Program-made: the position numbers and the translations under genes
Assembly: GCF_021134715.1 (NCBI RefSeq)
Contig: NC_060025.1
Coordinates: 1,984,001 to 2,048,000, forward strand
DNA length: 64,000 bases
Direction of reading: 5' to 3'
Source of the DNA: Daphnia pulex
Taxonomy: Eukaryota; Arthropoda; Branchiopoda; Diplostraca; Daphniidae
Shown: positions 25,147-44,310 of the stretch, piece after piece
Layout: each line of letters begins with the position of its first letter
Numbering within the stretch: the stretch's first letter is position 1
The notes under the pieces: generated by a model
Database searches by the model: none
What the model was told of the DNA's origin: nothing
What the model saw: the letters and a program-made list of their open reading frames with translations, nothing else

Positions 25147-27428
25147 CACGACTTTGGGAAAGTATGTCTATAATAGTTCTATTTATTTATTTATTTACTT
25201 CTAAATTTGGAATCAAAGCCGTTTGGGTTACACGTCATTTCGATTCAACCAATTTCGTCTGCTTGGCTTTGTTGCCAGATATTTAAAATGGGCCGCGTTG
25301 AGCCGGTCACTAGGGAGGGCTTTTTGAATGGGATTTCGTGTTAGATTTGACAGATTCGCAGGTATCGGGTGTTGGCTCGAGGTCAAATTTGATCCTTTTG
25401 ACGAATTCTCTGTTAATTTGAAATACATATCCTATCACGCGCTGAGGATATCCTTTCGCTCCGTGCCGCGTCTAATATTTAACGAATATAATTCTAGACT
25501 TGACATCCTGTCGATCGATCGAGGGGAAGAACGGATTGGGTTACAGCCTGCTGGCCACAGGCAATCTTTTACCAGGTGAAACAAAGAACCGTGCAGCAAG
25601 GAGGACCACTGTAAGCAGCGGTCGTGCTGCTGCTTGGTCCACAAAGATTCATGTATAATTCTAGTTTGGAAAATTATTTTTATCTACTGACGAGATCTAT
25701 CTCGACCTTCACGCACAAATTGTGTGGGAAGTGTCAAACGGGATATCATGCCCAAGGCTTTCCTTTCCCTTGTTCTTTTGTTGTTTTTATTGTTGTCAAA
25801 GGTTTTTTTAAAAAAAAGAATCCCTATCCGCAAGAACTTGAAATACCTGCTTATAACGCCCGATTTTGCAGCGAGTGGTCTGCTGCCAGTCTGCTGCCAA
25901 CAGCCTTATATCTTTTTTGCATACATTAGCCAACCACACAGTAGACATGAGGAAGCTATAAATCCTTATAATCCCATATCCTTTTTTCCCAAAAATGGAA
26001 TTTTAACGTTTCAGGGTTCTGTTGAAAACAAGGCTGAACTGTGATATATCCCCTAGCACATCCAGAAAAAAAAGTTCTTTGTTGCAGCTAGAATTATTGA
26101 TTGGTGGTACTATTATATAGCGTACCTTTTTTTTCTTCTCAACTTTAATCCATTTCTTTCCCTGCACCTCGCATCCGGCTGGCAGCTGCTGGTTGCAAAC
26201 TCTTCCTGGACTGCCGTGAGCAGTCAGCAACAGAGTATATACAGTATATAATATACACAACAACACAATGTCTCTGGATGGCTATTGGCTCACCGGTAGT
26301 TTTAAGTTGCTGTTGCCATCCGAAGCCCTTAGCCTACGTGATGTCGAGCAGGGAAACCAGGAACTCCCTTCCTTGTAGTACCCCCTACGTTATTATTTTT
26401 ATTTCACTTGGATTTTTTGTTTTATATTTGCCCTTTGTTCATTCAGTCCGTCATGCAAAACGTTGTTATCTTTTTTCCGTCTTCTGGTTTTTTCTAGAAG
26501 CCTTTAAAAAACCAGTTCGGAAATTTTGATACAGTAAAATAAAAATGGCTGATGTAAGAGATAAGAAAAATTTCTCCGGAAAAAAAAATTCAAGTCTCCC
26601 AAGACAAAGAAAAAGAGGTTGAGTTTAAATAAAAGAAAACAAAGAAAAAAGATGAAGTAAAAATATGGGGTGATTGCGTGTGACGTCACTGTTGCTGTGG
26701 GCCGCTAGGGCAATACACACTATACGCCAATATCCCCATTACCCTGGCAAACCCCTCCCAGACAAAGAAAGGAACATCAAAGTTCACAACAGATAACGTA
26801 GTCACTCTCGGATCCGGGACAAAGAAACACCACGCTACACCAGCGACACTCGACGGCTGGCGATGGATATTTAATTCATAACTAATGAAATCTTTTCATT
26901 TTCACGCTTTAAATTACTTAAAAATAGCTTCAGTTCAATGTAAAATAATTACAATCAACTTTCGTGTTGATCAAGTACGTAATTAGAATCAAATTATCTA
27001 GAAGATTCTGTGCACAGAGGGCTCTGGCGTCAGTTGAAACAATGTCGTCTGCTTGGAAACCGAGTGAACGCACCGTCAGTCTGCAGTGGTCGTTGCTAAG
27101 GTAGTCAACTCGAGAACAGAGGCCTTTCTTTCTCAGTCGATGGGCACCATTCACGTTGAAAAGGCTGTTTCACTTTGCAGTCGCCATCAATCGCCCTTGT
27201 TCTTTCACTAACAAAGACCGGCCCACTTTTTCTCCCTTATTCTCTTCTAAATTTTCACCTTGATCAAAGCAAAAAACAGTTCTTTTTCGCACACAGTCTC
27301 TCAAGTTTTTAAAGCAAATCACACAATCCTTAACTACCAAGAAACCCCCTTGCACGTTATTAAATTCGCCGGCTCTTTTTTCCCTTGTTTTATTCGTGAC
27401 GTCCGAAATTTCGCCAACATTGAAGAAA
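25147..27428. other. intergenic between p115 and REDD1 promoters
   Basis: Head-to-head upstream region of about 2.3 kb. Frames such as 25624-25929 and 25724-26044 lack similarity and overlap. A composite GCGTG/CRE site is at 26676-26688. No other gene recognised. Confidence 0.5.
26676..26688 (+). promoter_or_regulatory. HRE core plus CRE upstream of REDD1
   Basis: GCGTG (fits the hypoxia/bHLH-PAS core RCGTG) abuts TGACGTCA (26681-26688), a full CRE. It lies about 740 bases before the REDD1 ATG. Members of this family are induced by HIF and by CREB/ATF factors in other animals, so the pairing is suggestive; activity here is inference. Confidence 0.4.
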
Positions 27429-28610
27429 ATGGAGGTTATGCCGTTGCCAGTTGCTTTTGATTTTAATGAAGGTAAGAAAACAAAATTTCATTCAATGTCC
27501 CTATCTTTTATGTGTATTTGAGTCGGCTCACGAAATCGAACAAAGAAACCCCCAACCTACCGGCTTTGTCGTAGCCCGAACGTGCTAGAAAACCGTTGGG
27601 GAGAAAGTCACGTTTACCGGTTCCACCTATTTAAAAAAAACTTAAAGTTAAAATTGCACAACGTATTATCAACTGCTATTTAGTTCACATTTAATTGCTA
27701 CGTGTGGGTGATTTCTTCGACTTTGTCTTGGTGATGAACTATGACCTTGACTCGTGCCTAGTCTGGACCTGTGTGTGTGTCTTTGTTCGCCCACCCCCAT
27801 CCTCCTTGGGTCCCTTTGCCCATTAACCATAGAGACAAGAGAAAGGGCCCTTTGTACTGGGGACACACCTTAGATTGTCACGTTCTTAATCATCAATCGA
27901 TTATCTTTTATTACAGATGTATGGAACACGAGCCTAGAAGATGCGGAGGAGCAAACGGCGAGAGACGTGCTAGCTGAATTATTGGCTGCCGAGTTGCGCC
28001 AAGTACGTATTAGCGGACAATGTGTGTAGTGATTGTGTGTGTGTATGTGTGTAATTTATGTCTTTTTCTTCTAACAATAGGCTCGGGCGAGATATCGCTT
28101 ATCCAATGGCCAGCAACAAAGAGCGCCCAATGAAATTTTGTTGCCTGCCGGAATCCTCCAGTCCATAGCCACGGACATACTTACCGCATCAGCTGACGAG
28201 CCCTGCGGAATTAGGTAAGAAAAAAAACAACTCATTAACTGGCTATTTTATTTTATTGTTTCATGTTCTCTTATTTTTCTTCAGGGGGTGTATGGTGTTT
28301 ATTGATTTTGAAGAACCCAACAACCGCAATAACAATGATCGGAAGCAACGGATTGGAGCCGTCAAATGCCATCCGTACACGGTCAACACATTCGAATTGT
28401 ACCTGACGCTCCGTCCACACACTTCCTGGACTTCAAAGCTTCCACTGTTTCTCCAGTAAGTCTTTTTTTTTTAATTTTAAAATATTTTTAATTTGTAAAA
28501 TTTATTAATTTTTGACATTAAATAGAAATCTGGCTTACCGTTCTACAATGGTCATCAGTCAAGACTACTCTCTGGTGAAACGTAAACTCTTCCGCTCATC
28601 TAGTCAGTAG
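27429..28610 (+). CDS. REDD1/DDIT4 family TOR inhibitor (scylla/charybde-like)
   Basis: Five exons (27429-27471, 27917-28002, 28081-28214, 28285-28455, 28526-28610) give 172 residues. The C-terminal two thirds match the RTP801 domain: EILLPAGILQSIATDIL, then SADEPCGIRGCMVFIDFEEP (compare SSEPCGLRGA in human REDD1), AVKCHPYTVNTFELYLTLR, and the end DYSLVKRKLFRSS (compare RVIKKKLYSS). The N-terminus is much shorter than in vertebrates. REDD1 proteins inhibit TORC1 through TSC1/TSC2 under hypoxia, DNA damage or nutrient stress. Drosophila has two such genes; I cannot tell which this corresponds to. The composite CRE/HRE upstream fits stress induction. The start was chosen as the first ATG of the frame that continues through the spliced exons. 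Confidence 0.9.
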
Positions 28611-28745
28611 AGGAAGACAAATATTAAGAAATAGAGGGGCAGCTCCTAGCCAGGATGGATCTGTCTGCGGATTTATCTGGAAAGGATGTTGAAGACGACG
28701 ACGAGCAATCTCTTTGCACAGAGGGGTGTGTACCCGCCCGCCACC

Positions 28746-28780
28746 ACACACACACACACATTATTATTATTATTACTATT
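28746..28780 (+). repeat. compound (CA)n(TTA)n microsatellite
   Basis: About eight CA units followed immediately by about six ATT/TTA units, inside the likely REDD1 3' untranslated region. Confidence 0.85.
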
Positions 28781-30005
28781 AATATCTCTTTTCGTGGGAA
28801 GTTGTGTCTTTCATATTGGAACAAAGGTAACAAAAATGATTAAAAAAAGGAATAATGTACTAGAGTTCTAAACAAAAAAAAAAAAAGATAATATTGTATT
28901 ACGTGCTGAAAATTTATGTTTAAAGACGATAAAGAAAAGAAACAAAAAAAAGATAGTTCATCATCCCACCATTTCTTTTTTCGGTAGCAAAAATCTCCTT
29001 CTCGTCCAAGTTTGTGTGATTATATTTCGAAGAAGAAAAGCTAAAAAAAAAATTAATTTTGTGCACTTTCAAACAAGCAGCATTGTTTCCATGATGTACA
29101 CACATACCACCGGCTCTTTCGTAAACTCTTGATTCCTCCTCCTATATACTGGTGTGCTCCTGGAGGGTGCCGTGGATACCACAAAAAGTGATGGCCGTGT
29201 GTTCTTGTGTGTGTATTGTCTTGTTTTTGATTTTTCAATTTTTTTTTCCCTACTCCTTTTTGTCTTGTTGCTATATAGGACTCTCTCACATACACACACT
29301 CTTTAGATTGATATCGTGATGATGATGATATGATGGTGATGATCTTTGTTTTTGTATTCCCTCCCTTATTATACTATATATATATCCTTGAAATGTCGGT
29401 GTCTCCTGAACAAACAAAATTTGTTTGATGGATGTGAAGAAAAGACTAAAAATGTGAAAAAGACCAAAAAAAAATACAGTCAAGTCATGATGCAATGAAA
29501 CAACAAACATTTCTTCGTTTATCTTTTCGTTATTTACGACCAGGGTGATCGTGTGGCTTATATGCTGCACGTGTTTAAGCGAAAACGTGGTTCATCTAAA
29601 TCTGACCAGGTCACATTCCCAACGGGCGTGATGAACGGTGAAAAACAAGGAAAAACGAATTTTTGTTTTTGGACTGTTGCCCAATGCGAAATCGGACGTG
29701 ACACATATCGTCCAGGTTGCGCGCGTGTTTTCAAGTGCTTACGTCAACGTTACACACAAAATAGATGAGGTTTATTTTAGCAGATGGGTTAGACGCGAAT
29801 AACAAACACGGTTCAAAGGACGAACTCTGATTGTGCGCAACGGTCGCGTGGACTTTGTTGGCAGACAAAGTTCAATTTTTATTTCGATTTTTCTTTTTTT
29901 CCCTTTTATTGATTGAAGAGAAAAATCAGCCCAGTCAGGGTCCCAGGCAGCGCCAGCAAGGCTTTCGTTTCTTTTTCACCTCGACAGTGAGAAAGCGGGA
30001 CACGT

Positions 30006-30060
30006 GTAGCAACAGCCTTTCCAAAAAGAAAAAAGTTGTTCTTTTTTGGAAAGTCGCTAC
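30006..30060. other. imperfect stem-loop
   Basis: CTTTCCAAAAAGAA (30017-30030) pairs with TTCTTTTTTGGAAAG (30039-30053), a 14-bp stem with one bulged T and an 8-base loop. Outer arms GTAGC (30006-30010) and GCTAC (30056-30060) extend it across an asymmetric internal loop. Function unknown. Confidence 0.7.
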
Positions 30061-30633
30061 TACTAGCCGGCTAGGACATGCGAAAGCCAAATGTCTATAG
30101 CTAGTAAAAAAAAAGGACGAATGAATATATATATATACACACTGTAAAGGGACACAAAGAACCAGAATGAACTAGAAAAGACTAGTTGAGGCAGTCTGTT
30201 ACCATGCGCGCATATGGCATTGTTTCTTTCTCTCCGCAATGGGTCGTTAACAACAGAAGAGGAAAAACGATAGAAGAAGAAAAAGAGCTTTGTCTACATA
30301 ATAAAATTGAAAAAAGACTGTTTTAAAAAAAAGTTTAGATACTGACAACAAATTTCTCTTTGTGGTTCTGGATTTGCATTTAAATTATTACCATATATGA
30401 TTGTCAAACCATATCAAGAAGCAATCCAAACTTGTGTTTGTCGTTTGTCCTATGTAACTCACTAACTCGGAAAAGAAACGGGAAAAATTTATTATTATAA
30501 TAATTCGGACGATATTCCAAATAAGCGGCAACGCTGCTAAGCGGCTTTTTAAAGAAGCAGACGAATTTAGATTTTTCCGTGCCATTTATCACGTGCATTT
30601 GAAATGAACGTATAAATTGACGTTACTTATATT

Positions 30634-32685
30634 ATGAATCCGGCAAAGAAATTCAAGGGAAAACATTTGCAAACTAAATCAGCTCATTCGAGCCGACAAT
30701 GGCAAGTTACAGATTTAGTACAGCCTCTGTTTAATTCAAATTATAACACAGAAGAATTTCTTCGAGCAGCGGCGGACGCCTGGTCTCTGCCAGAGAGACA
30801 GGATAAACAAGTCCAATTAGCGGAAACCAAATGTCTTGTGTGTAAAAATCCCTTCAACTGCTGTCAGCTTCGTAATTTCGTAGATGACGACAGTTTTCTA
30901 CACCAACTAAAACATGAGCTGCTTTCACTTAATTTTCATGAAAGAAACAATGACTTGTACAAGTTCCACCAATCTCAGGATCTCAAGAAAGTTACAACCG
31001 CAGCTGTGTCTGCTCTTAAGAAATTTCTGTACACAGACTTCCGTCAGTGGCTCATCCAAGTCACGGGAATAGAGTTGAATGCAACAGTTGACATGAGCTG
31101 TGCACGCTACAACCACACAGGTATGTTATCCGATTAACATATTTTGAAACAAGCTTTGTCATTAAATATTGTTGTTGTTTTAGATGTCTTGCTTTGTCAT
31201 GATGATGAACTTGAAGGGAGGAGAATTGCTTACATTCTGTACCTTGTTGATGAAGACTGGACCTCTGCAGATGGGGGGAACTTGGATTTATACAGTGTTG
31301 ATGAGAGGAAACAACCAGACAGAATAGTCACATCTTTGCTTCCAGTATGGAACAGTCTAGCCTTCTTTGCTGTCACCCCAACATCATTCCACCAGGTACA
31401 TAATTTATGAAAAGAGATTTTATTTGGAACTAAGAGTTGATGTGTATCACTTACAGGTGTCTGAAGTCTTGGCAGCTAGTAGTAACAAGTGTCGTTTGTC
31501 TGTAAGTGGCTGGTTCCACGGGAAGCCTTTCAAGCGACCTCCAACGTACGTCGAACCAGTTAAACATTTATCGAAACCGGAAGATATGGACGTTAGTATT
31601 CTAAAAACCAGTTGGAAAAATGAAATCGTGATTTTTTAATCAATTTCGAATCCCAGGAGGATGACTTCTACACGTGGATAAGCCCGGCGTATCTTGACCC
31701 TTCGACCCAGGGAGACGTGCAGTCAACATTTAGCGACAAGTCAGAAATCCAGTTGCAAGAGTTCATTCAACCCGACAAGTACGGGCAACTATGCGAAGCT
31801 CTGCATTCAATAGATACTTCTGACTGGATAACGCAGGGTCCAGCCAACAAAAGAAATTACGAATGTTCCGAATCTACCTCTTCAGTTGTTTTAAATGAAG
31901 CAAAAAAATTTTTCCAGTCCGAAGCTTTTTTCCTCGTGCTATCAAACCTCACAGGTTTAAAATTGCATCGACTGGCATCAACACCCAGCAGCAGTGAGAA
32001 TGAAAGTTCATCTGATGAAAGTATGTACTTTTTTTCACATTTCCATCTCATTTACGAGAAAGCCAACCGCCAATTACTCTTTTCCCCGCAGAACCGAGCA
32101 ACGGAACTTCAAAATCCAAAAAGGGGTCGTCCAGTGATATCGATCCTTGCTGCAGGCTTCAGGTGTGAAAATTAGTTTACTCTTTTTCGTGGTAAAGATT
32201 AATTTGCATGTATTGATTCATAGGTTTCACGCTGGCAAACCGGTTGTTATACTATGTTAAGTGATGAGGATGCACATGGCAGTGAATACGCCTTGGACGT
32301 TTGGTTCTTCCTGTCAGCAGATCACTGGCAGTTGCCCCACGGCGGACAAGTTTCTTATATCGCCAGGGGTGAAGATGAAGAGGTTTTTTATTATTGATGA
32401 TGAGTTGGTAGTATTGCAGTAGTTACTATGCAGATCTCATTCTTCTTTTACAGTTACTTACAATTTGCCCGTCAAATAACTGCCTGGCTCTTGTCTATCG
32501 AGATCAGGACACGATGCGTTTTGTGAAACACATAAATTCACTCAGGTAATATTTTCACATTATTTTTAAGTCAAAGAATTAAATGACTAATAGATTGCTT
32601 TATTTTATTTGTTTCTTTTAGTGGCGACCTTAAGCATTTTACCATTAATGGTGTGTATTATGACCGGCCACCGAATAGAGAATGA
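30634..32685 (+). CDS. OGFOD1: prolyl 3-hydroxylase OGFOD1 (sudestada/Tpa1 family)
   Basis: Eight exons (30634-31120, 31184-31395, 31457-31591, 31657-32020, 32092-32162, 32224-32382, 32454-32545, 32622-32685) encode 527 residues, close to the human length. The N-terminal 2-oxoglutarate/Fe(II) oxygenase domain shows the iron ligands H and D in [17 protein letters not shown] (about residues 168 and 170) and the distal His in PTSFHQVSEV (about 232), with the 2OG-binding Arg in [12 protein letters not shown] second, degenerate double-stranded beta-helix domain follows, including [15 protein letters not shown] and ending [21 protein letters not shown] Ser-rich linker carries [11 protein letters not shown]. 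The enzyme hydroxylates a proline of ribosomal protein uS12 (RPS23) and affects translation fidelity and stress granules. It is convergent with RAD18. Confidence 0.95.
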
Positions 32686-33450
32686 CTCATCGCTGTCAAT
32701 TTGTGAGACAAATACATTTCTTCTACACGATTAGTATTCATGACAGGCATACAATCCGATTATCTCTGACGACCCACAAAAAGCCCTCACCTGTTCACCT
32801 CTGGCGATACGTGAGGTTTCTCTTTTTATCCTTCTAGAGATTATTCTGCCTTGCGCAAAACTGCCCTGACATCCAATGTTTGACAGAAATCAAAAGATCA
32901 ATCATCGATAGATTGAGTGCATCAGTAGATTTGGATAGCCGAGGAAGTACGTCATCAGACTTTGCACTTCTACTTGAGTCAGAACTAGATTGACAGACTG
33001 GGTCAATATCCGGTCCTTGATCTACTACTCTTTTCCTACTTAAAAATCACGTACCTATTCCTAAGCAGGCATCCTGCTTGTGTAATCATAGATCAATCAA
33101 TTCATAATTAATGGAAAACGTGATTCATCTCAATTAGGGAATTAGATGCATGGATCATTCCGTGACTGAAGGACTTTCACTTTAATAAGATACTCAGTTA
33201 AATCTGGAATGAATACTCAGGACATTTCTGGGGTTTTATTTATCATTCAACAATTAGGATGCCAGTTTCTTTTACATTTTCAATTTTTCGTCGCTTTCAT
33301 TTGAAATTTGTAAGCAATTTATTCTCGATCGGAAACATAAAATTTAGAACCAAAATGACTGGCATGCAAGAATAGCAGGGCAAACCATTTTTGCACAAAC
33401 AAAAAGAAATTATTAGAAAAAATATTTACACAATAATGCCACAACTATCT
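32686..33450. other. intergenic between convergent OGFOD1 and RAD18
   Basis: 765 bp of 3' flanks. A minus-strand AATAAA (33240-33235) is a plausible RAD18 polyadenylation signal. No gene seen. Confidence 0.55.
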
Positions 33451-35150
33451 TCAAAATCTTCTTCTTAATGACAGTTTGCGGTCGGACATGTTCAGCGAAG
33501 GAGACTTTGACCTTTTCTTTGACATTTTCAGTACGGTGGGCAACATAGCGCTCAAGCTACTGCTAGATTCTTCTTCAAATAAAAATTCGGTAGGTGACTC
33601 AACTGGACTGTAGGTCGTTGGCGAAGTGGAATTGCTGCTACTTGAATCACTTGTCGACAAAGTGATAGTTTGAGCACCAACGGACAAAGAATTGCTATCC
33701 TTAGAACTCCCAGATTCCAATGGATCGGGAATGGAATCATCGGAAGTTGATTGTCTAGAGACGTCACTATCAGACGTACCAGCAGCTGAAACCGGACGTG
33801 AACTAATCGAAGGTGGTTCATCACTTTCACTACTGTCCGATAAACAGATCATTTCGTAAACCTTTGGTGGGACATAGATCTCCGTCACTTCTTCTTCGCT
33901 TTCATTTTCTACTTTCGGAGGCTCGTTCTTGATTTTGAAAGCTGGAGGTTCCTCAGGCAACGGTAGAGTAATAGGTGGTGGCGGCAAAGGTGGACGCTGC
34001 CGAATTTCGTTGATTAAACGATCGTAACTCTCTTTGTTACTGCGTAAATACTGAAGATTTTCCTCCTCGATTTTTTCTATATCATTTGTTTTCACTTTAG
34101 CGGAAGCAAGACGTAGTTCAGTAGCCAATCGATGGTTTTCGGCTTCTTCTCGTACATGTATTTCTATCAGTTCTTCGACCGGTCTGGGCTCCAAAGCATC
34201 GCACTCAGAATTGTAGAGAATGGTAAACTTCTTGTGTCGATTGATCAGAGTAGCTTTGTCACCAACATTGCTGAGTCCCAATGTTCTAAGCCTTTTCTTC
34301 AGCTCTTGTTCCTTCATTAGATGATATATCAGCTTTGGCATGGGCTTCCTCTTGGCAGGTTTGTTTGAGTTCAAACATGAATCCAGATGAATGTTGATAA
34401 TAGTCTCCCTTATCAAGTTATGACACACAGGACAAAGAACTTCTTTCACATCATTAGAAGATTGACTTGGAGGTTTCTGATGAGCACTAGGTCTTGATGC
34501 TCTTACAGGTTGGCTGCATGATGCTATTGGAGGTTGATGAGTATCTACGACAGGAACACTTGATGATGCCAAAAAGACAGAAATGTAGCTGTTCAGACTT
34601 TTTCCATCAGCTGCTGTGAAAGAAGATGATGAAATATTCTCTTTATGAACATTCTGACCAGGCAATATTTCACTTTCTGCTTGTTTGTGAATTATGGCTG
34701 AGGAATGAGAAGATAAACTGTCTCTTGAAGTTTCTGTTGAAAAACCTTCTTGTTGTTGATCTCTGGTGTTCACTAGAGTATTCAAAACATAATTCTTTAC
34801 TGGCTGAAAGCATTTGATGATTTCTTCAAGGCAACGGTTTGGGCGCAGCAACCCATCAGAAATGTCAACAAAACATATTGGACAGCTGTTCTTGAGACTT
34901 ATGTTTTTCCTGATGCATAACGAACAAACTGTAAATTTTAAAAAAAAGCACACATGAAGCCTTAGTATTAATATGTAAATATAAAACTAATAAAGGTATT
35001 ACAATTGTGTGAGCAAGCAGTTGATATCACAGGATTTTTCATATAGTTGTAGCATATTGGACAGTGTAGACGGTCATCTATATTTTTTAACTGAGGCAAC
35101 TCTCTCGGCCAAGTAACTGGAATGTCATCTGAGTTAAACAAATCTCCCAT
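33451..35150 (-). CDS. RAD18: E3 ubiquitin ligase RAD18
   Basis: Two exons (35150-35003 and 34928-33451) encode 541 residues. A C3HC4 RING is at about residues 29-68 (LHCPICYNYMKNP, CSHNFCSLCIRK across the splice junction, then SCPICF). A UBZ4 ubiquitin-binding zinc finger is at about 213-234 (VLCPVCHNLI then INIHLDSCL). A SAP DNA-binding motif is at about 251-286 (LIYHLMKEQELKKRL, LSNVGDKATLINRHKKF). This domain order is diagnostic of RAD18, which with RAD6 monoubiquitinates PCNA at stalled forks for translesion synthesis. The remaining C-terminal half is Ser/Asp-rich and disordered, with Glu/Asp-Ser runs, and ends in a basic KLSLRRRF. It acts in the nucleus. Confidence 0.93.
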
Positions 35151-35422
35151 TTCAATGCAGTATTGTACTATTGTTTCACAATTTTACATGATCAAAGCCA
35201 CAGCCCGCGCCATCACAAAATCTTTTCAAGTCTCATGTTAACAGCAACGTTGCCATTTTTATTTCCGGTACAACTTTTTTTGTTTTGAATTTGAAATCAA
35301 AATATGTTTTTATAATTTATAATTTCAGATGATAGGATTCTCCACGGTATGCAATTATATTTCGTATCAATGGAATAAGATGAAAATTAGATTTTAATAC
35401 TGTGTTGCGACGTTCAATTGTT

Positions 35423-36925
<1,503 letters not shown>

Positions 36926-37541
36926 AGTTATCGTGTTCCAAAATACTAATTATGTGGGAATATCTTTTAGTTAATCCACAATGGACCGGAGACAAAAAAA
37001 AGCTTTTGTAGCCTAGCTAACCTTGTAATAGCCCTATGGCGGTGATGCCAATTCGGTCACTTTTCAGAAACCAGCGGTCGGGATTTTTGCATTTCTTATC
37101 GAAGAGATAACATGCGCAGAATGTCTAAAGGCTATGGGGCGCATTCACTCTTGTTAGCCTTGTTCTCTATACGGACGTGAAAGGAATTATTCAATCATTA
37201 ACCTCAAAGAGGAGGAACAAGGGGCTGGGCTGGACAGCAGCCTCATTTTCTAATCAAACGCCCAAGGTTTCCTTTCTCCGTTGGTTATATAATTAACGCC
37301 TTGGTATCACATCCCTTAACCCATCGTTTACCTTGAGGAAAACAAAAATAAAAATGACACTAACAGAGCATGTGGCACTAATTATAATTCACTGGATACG
37401 CCAGATTTTATTTTGATTTATTTTTTGGCCTTTCCTAAAATAGAATTTGACGGCTGTGTAAAAAAGCGATAACCTACACCATTGAGCTCCAATTGAATCC
37501 CTTATAACCTGGCGTTCACCTTTTCCTTGGAATTTCTTCGT
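36926..37541. other. spacer between tandem ADH copies
   Basis: 616 bp carrying the 3' flank of the intact ADH and the 5' flank of the broken one. Minus-strand AATAAA motifs at about 37411-37406 and 37422-37417 are plausible polyadenylation signals of the intact gene. No further coding sequence seen. Confidence 0.5.
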
Positions 37542-39344
<1,803 letters not shown>

Positions 39345-40775
39345 TTTGAAATAGTTAACAGCTGATGTCGATTCCGTCTAGATTGGAGCTGCCCGACCTT
39401 GGAACTGATAAGCCCGTCTTCTTTCTCGTCTCCTCTGCGTCGTTAGTGGCCGTAAGGTATGCGCAGCAGTCGACTCCATGTGTAAAGATGTAATAGTACC
39501 CAAGAATGTCTCGCTGTTGTAACTCGAAAAAACCCCGAGGGTGATTATTTTCTTTTGATTTTCTCGACGGTCGTTCACAGGCCATGAATTTTCTTTTCTC
39601 CAAGTAATAAAAATAATAATAAGTTACAATCACATTTTTGTTTTTTTTTTCATCAGCTGTGTATTCTTTTTCATTATTTATTGATCTTCAGCCTCATGTA
39701 TCGTCGCCGGCGAACGACTTTTTGTTGTTATAGACAACTACAGAGGGTTCAGAGCAAACGATCTAAATCAATTCAAAATGGAAACAAGTGAACAAATAGA
39801 AAAAAACAAACATTAGGAGATAAAAGGAGGAAGAAAAGAGGATCGATGAGGGGGAAAAAAAACAATTAACGTGAAAAACGAAAAAAAAAAAAATATTGAT
39901 AATGGTCCTGAAAACATTATACGATCAAATGTCGTGTGACTGTCCACCATTGGCAATTCGGAGAATGTTATGAGGAGCGGGGGGTGAGTTGAGATAGAAA
40001 GGAGTTCAAACAACGGTTAGCCACACTCCTTCATTAATATTTCCCGGTTAACAGGAAATATTTGCCTATTTTAAAAAATACTGACGATTACAGTTTTTTG
40101 TTTAAAAAAAAGGGGTTTGGTAGAGGAAATGATCAAATGAGGTGATAAAGATAATTGAAATAGTTTTGAGCATTATTTACACAGAAGGGGGGGGGGGGAT
40201 ACAGAAAGAGAAAAGATATTTGAGGAAAAAAGAGCTGCAGGATTTTTTTTCTCGAGGGAGGAGGATTTGGCTACTTTTTTCGTTATTTACACAATTCGCT
40301 CGGAGCTTAGGACAAAAGGATAAGAGTCTAGGCTATAAACTGTTAAGAGTGAGGTGTGTGTGTGTGGTTTTTATTCTCTTCTTCCCAAAACAGGCACAAG
40401 ATCGTCCCAATATCTTCAAACTTTTCTGCGTTTTTTTTTTATTATTTCCAAAACAATTTCCTGGTTAATTTTGAACCAACGTCATCATCTTTGTCCTCGT
40501 CCTTTTTTTTTTTCGTTGTTGGATGTCCAACCCACCACATCACACATTCTCTCAGCGGCGAGATCAAGTAAGTTCTGGCTTTTCTCGTGGCCCAACTCTC
40601 ACGTACACTTTGATGAAGGGCGGGGAGAGGAAATCATTATTATTTTTTTTTGTTATTTTAGTAGAAGATTTTTTCGTTGAGGGAAGGAAAAAGGAAAAAC
40701 AAGAAGGAAAGAGATGTTGGGTGGTGTTGTGTGTTTTAATTAACGCGGCCGGCCCTTGTTTCGCCGGCCGGGCAG
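39345..40775. other. ADH 5' flank and nemo 3' UTR
   Basis: AT-rich DNA with a 12-base G run at 40187-40198 and long A/T tracts. The nemo 3' untranslated region probably occupies the right part, with a minus-strand AATAAA near 40368. Frames such as 40142-40468 and 40354-40680 are repeat-like and not credible genes. Confidence 0.5.
40187..40198 (+). repeat. 12-base poly-G tract
   Basis: Uninterrupted G run in noncoding DNA on the plus strand. Confidence 0.9.

Positions 40776-44310
<3,535 letters not shown>

Larger units (their letters stand above)
28611..30633. other. REDD1 3' UTR and OGFOD1 upstream region
   Basis: The REDD1 3' flank carries (CA)n followed by (TTA)n at about 28746-28780 and AT-rich sequence. 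A frame at 29553-29768 is open but unlike any protein I know. A long imperfect hairpin is at 30006-30060. No gene recognised. Confidence 0.5.

Noticed and set aside
29553-29768. 71-codon plus frame between REDD1 and OGFOD1
   Set aside because: No recognisable motif, no splice or promoter support; length expected by chance.
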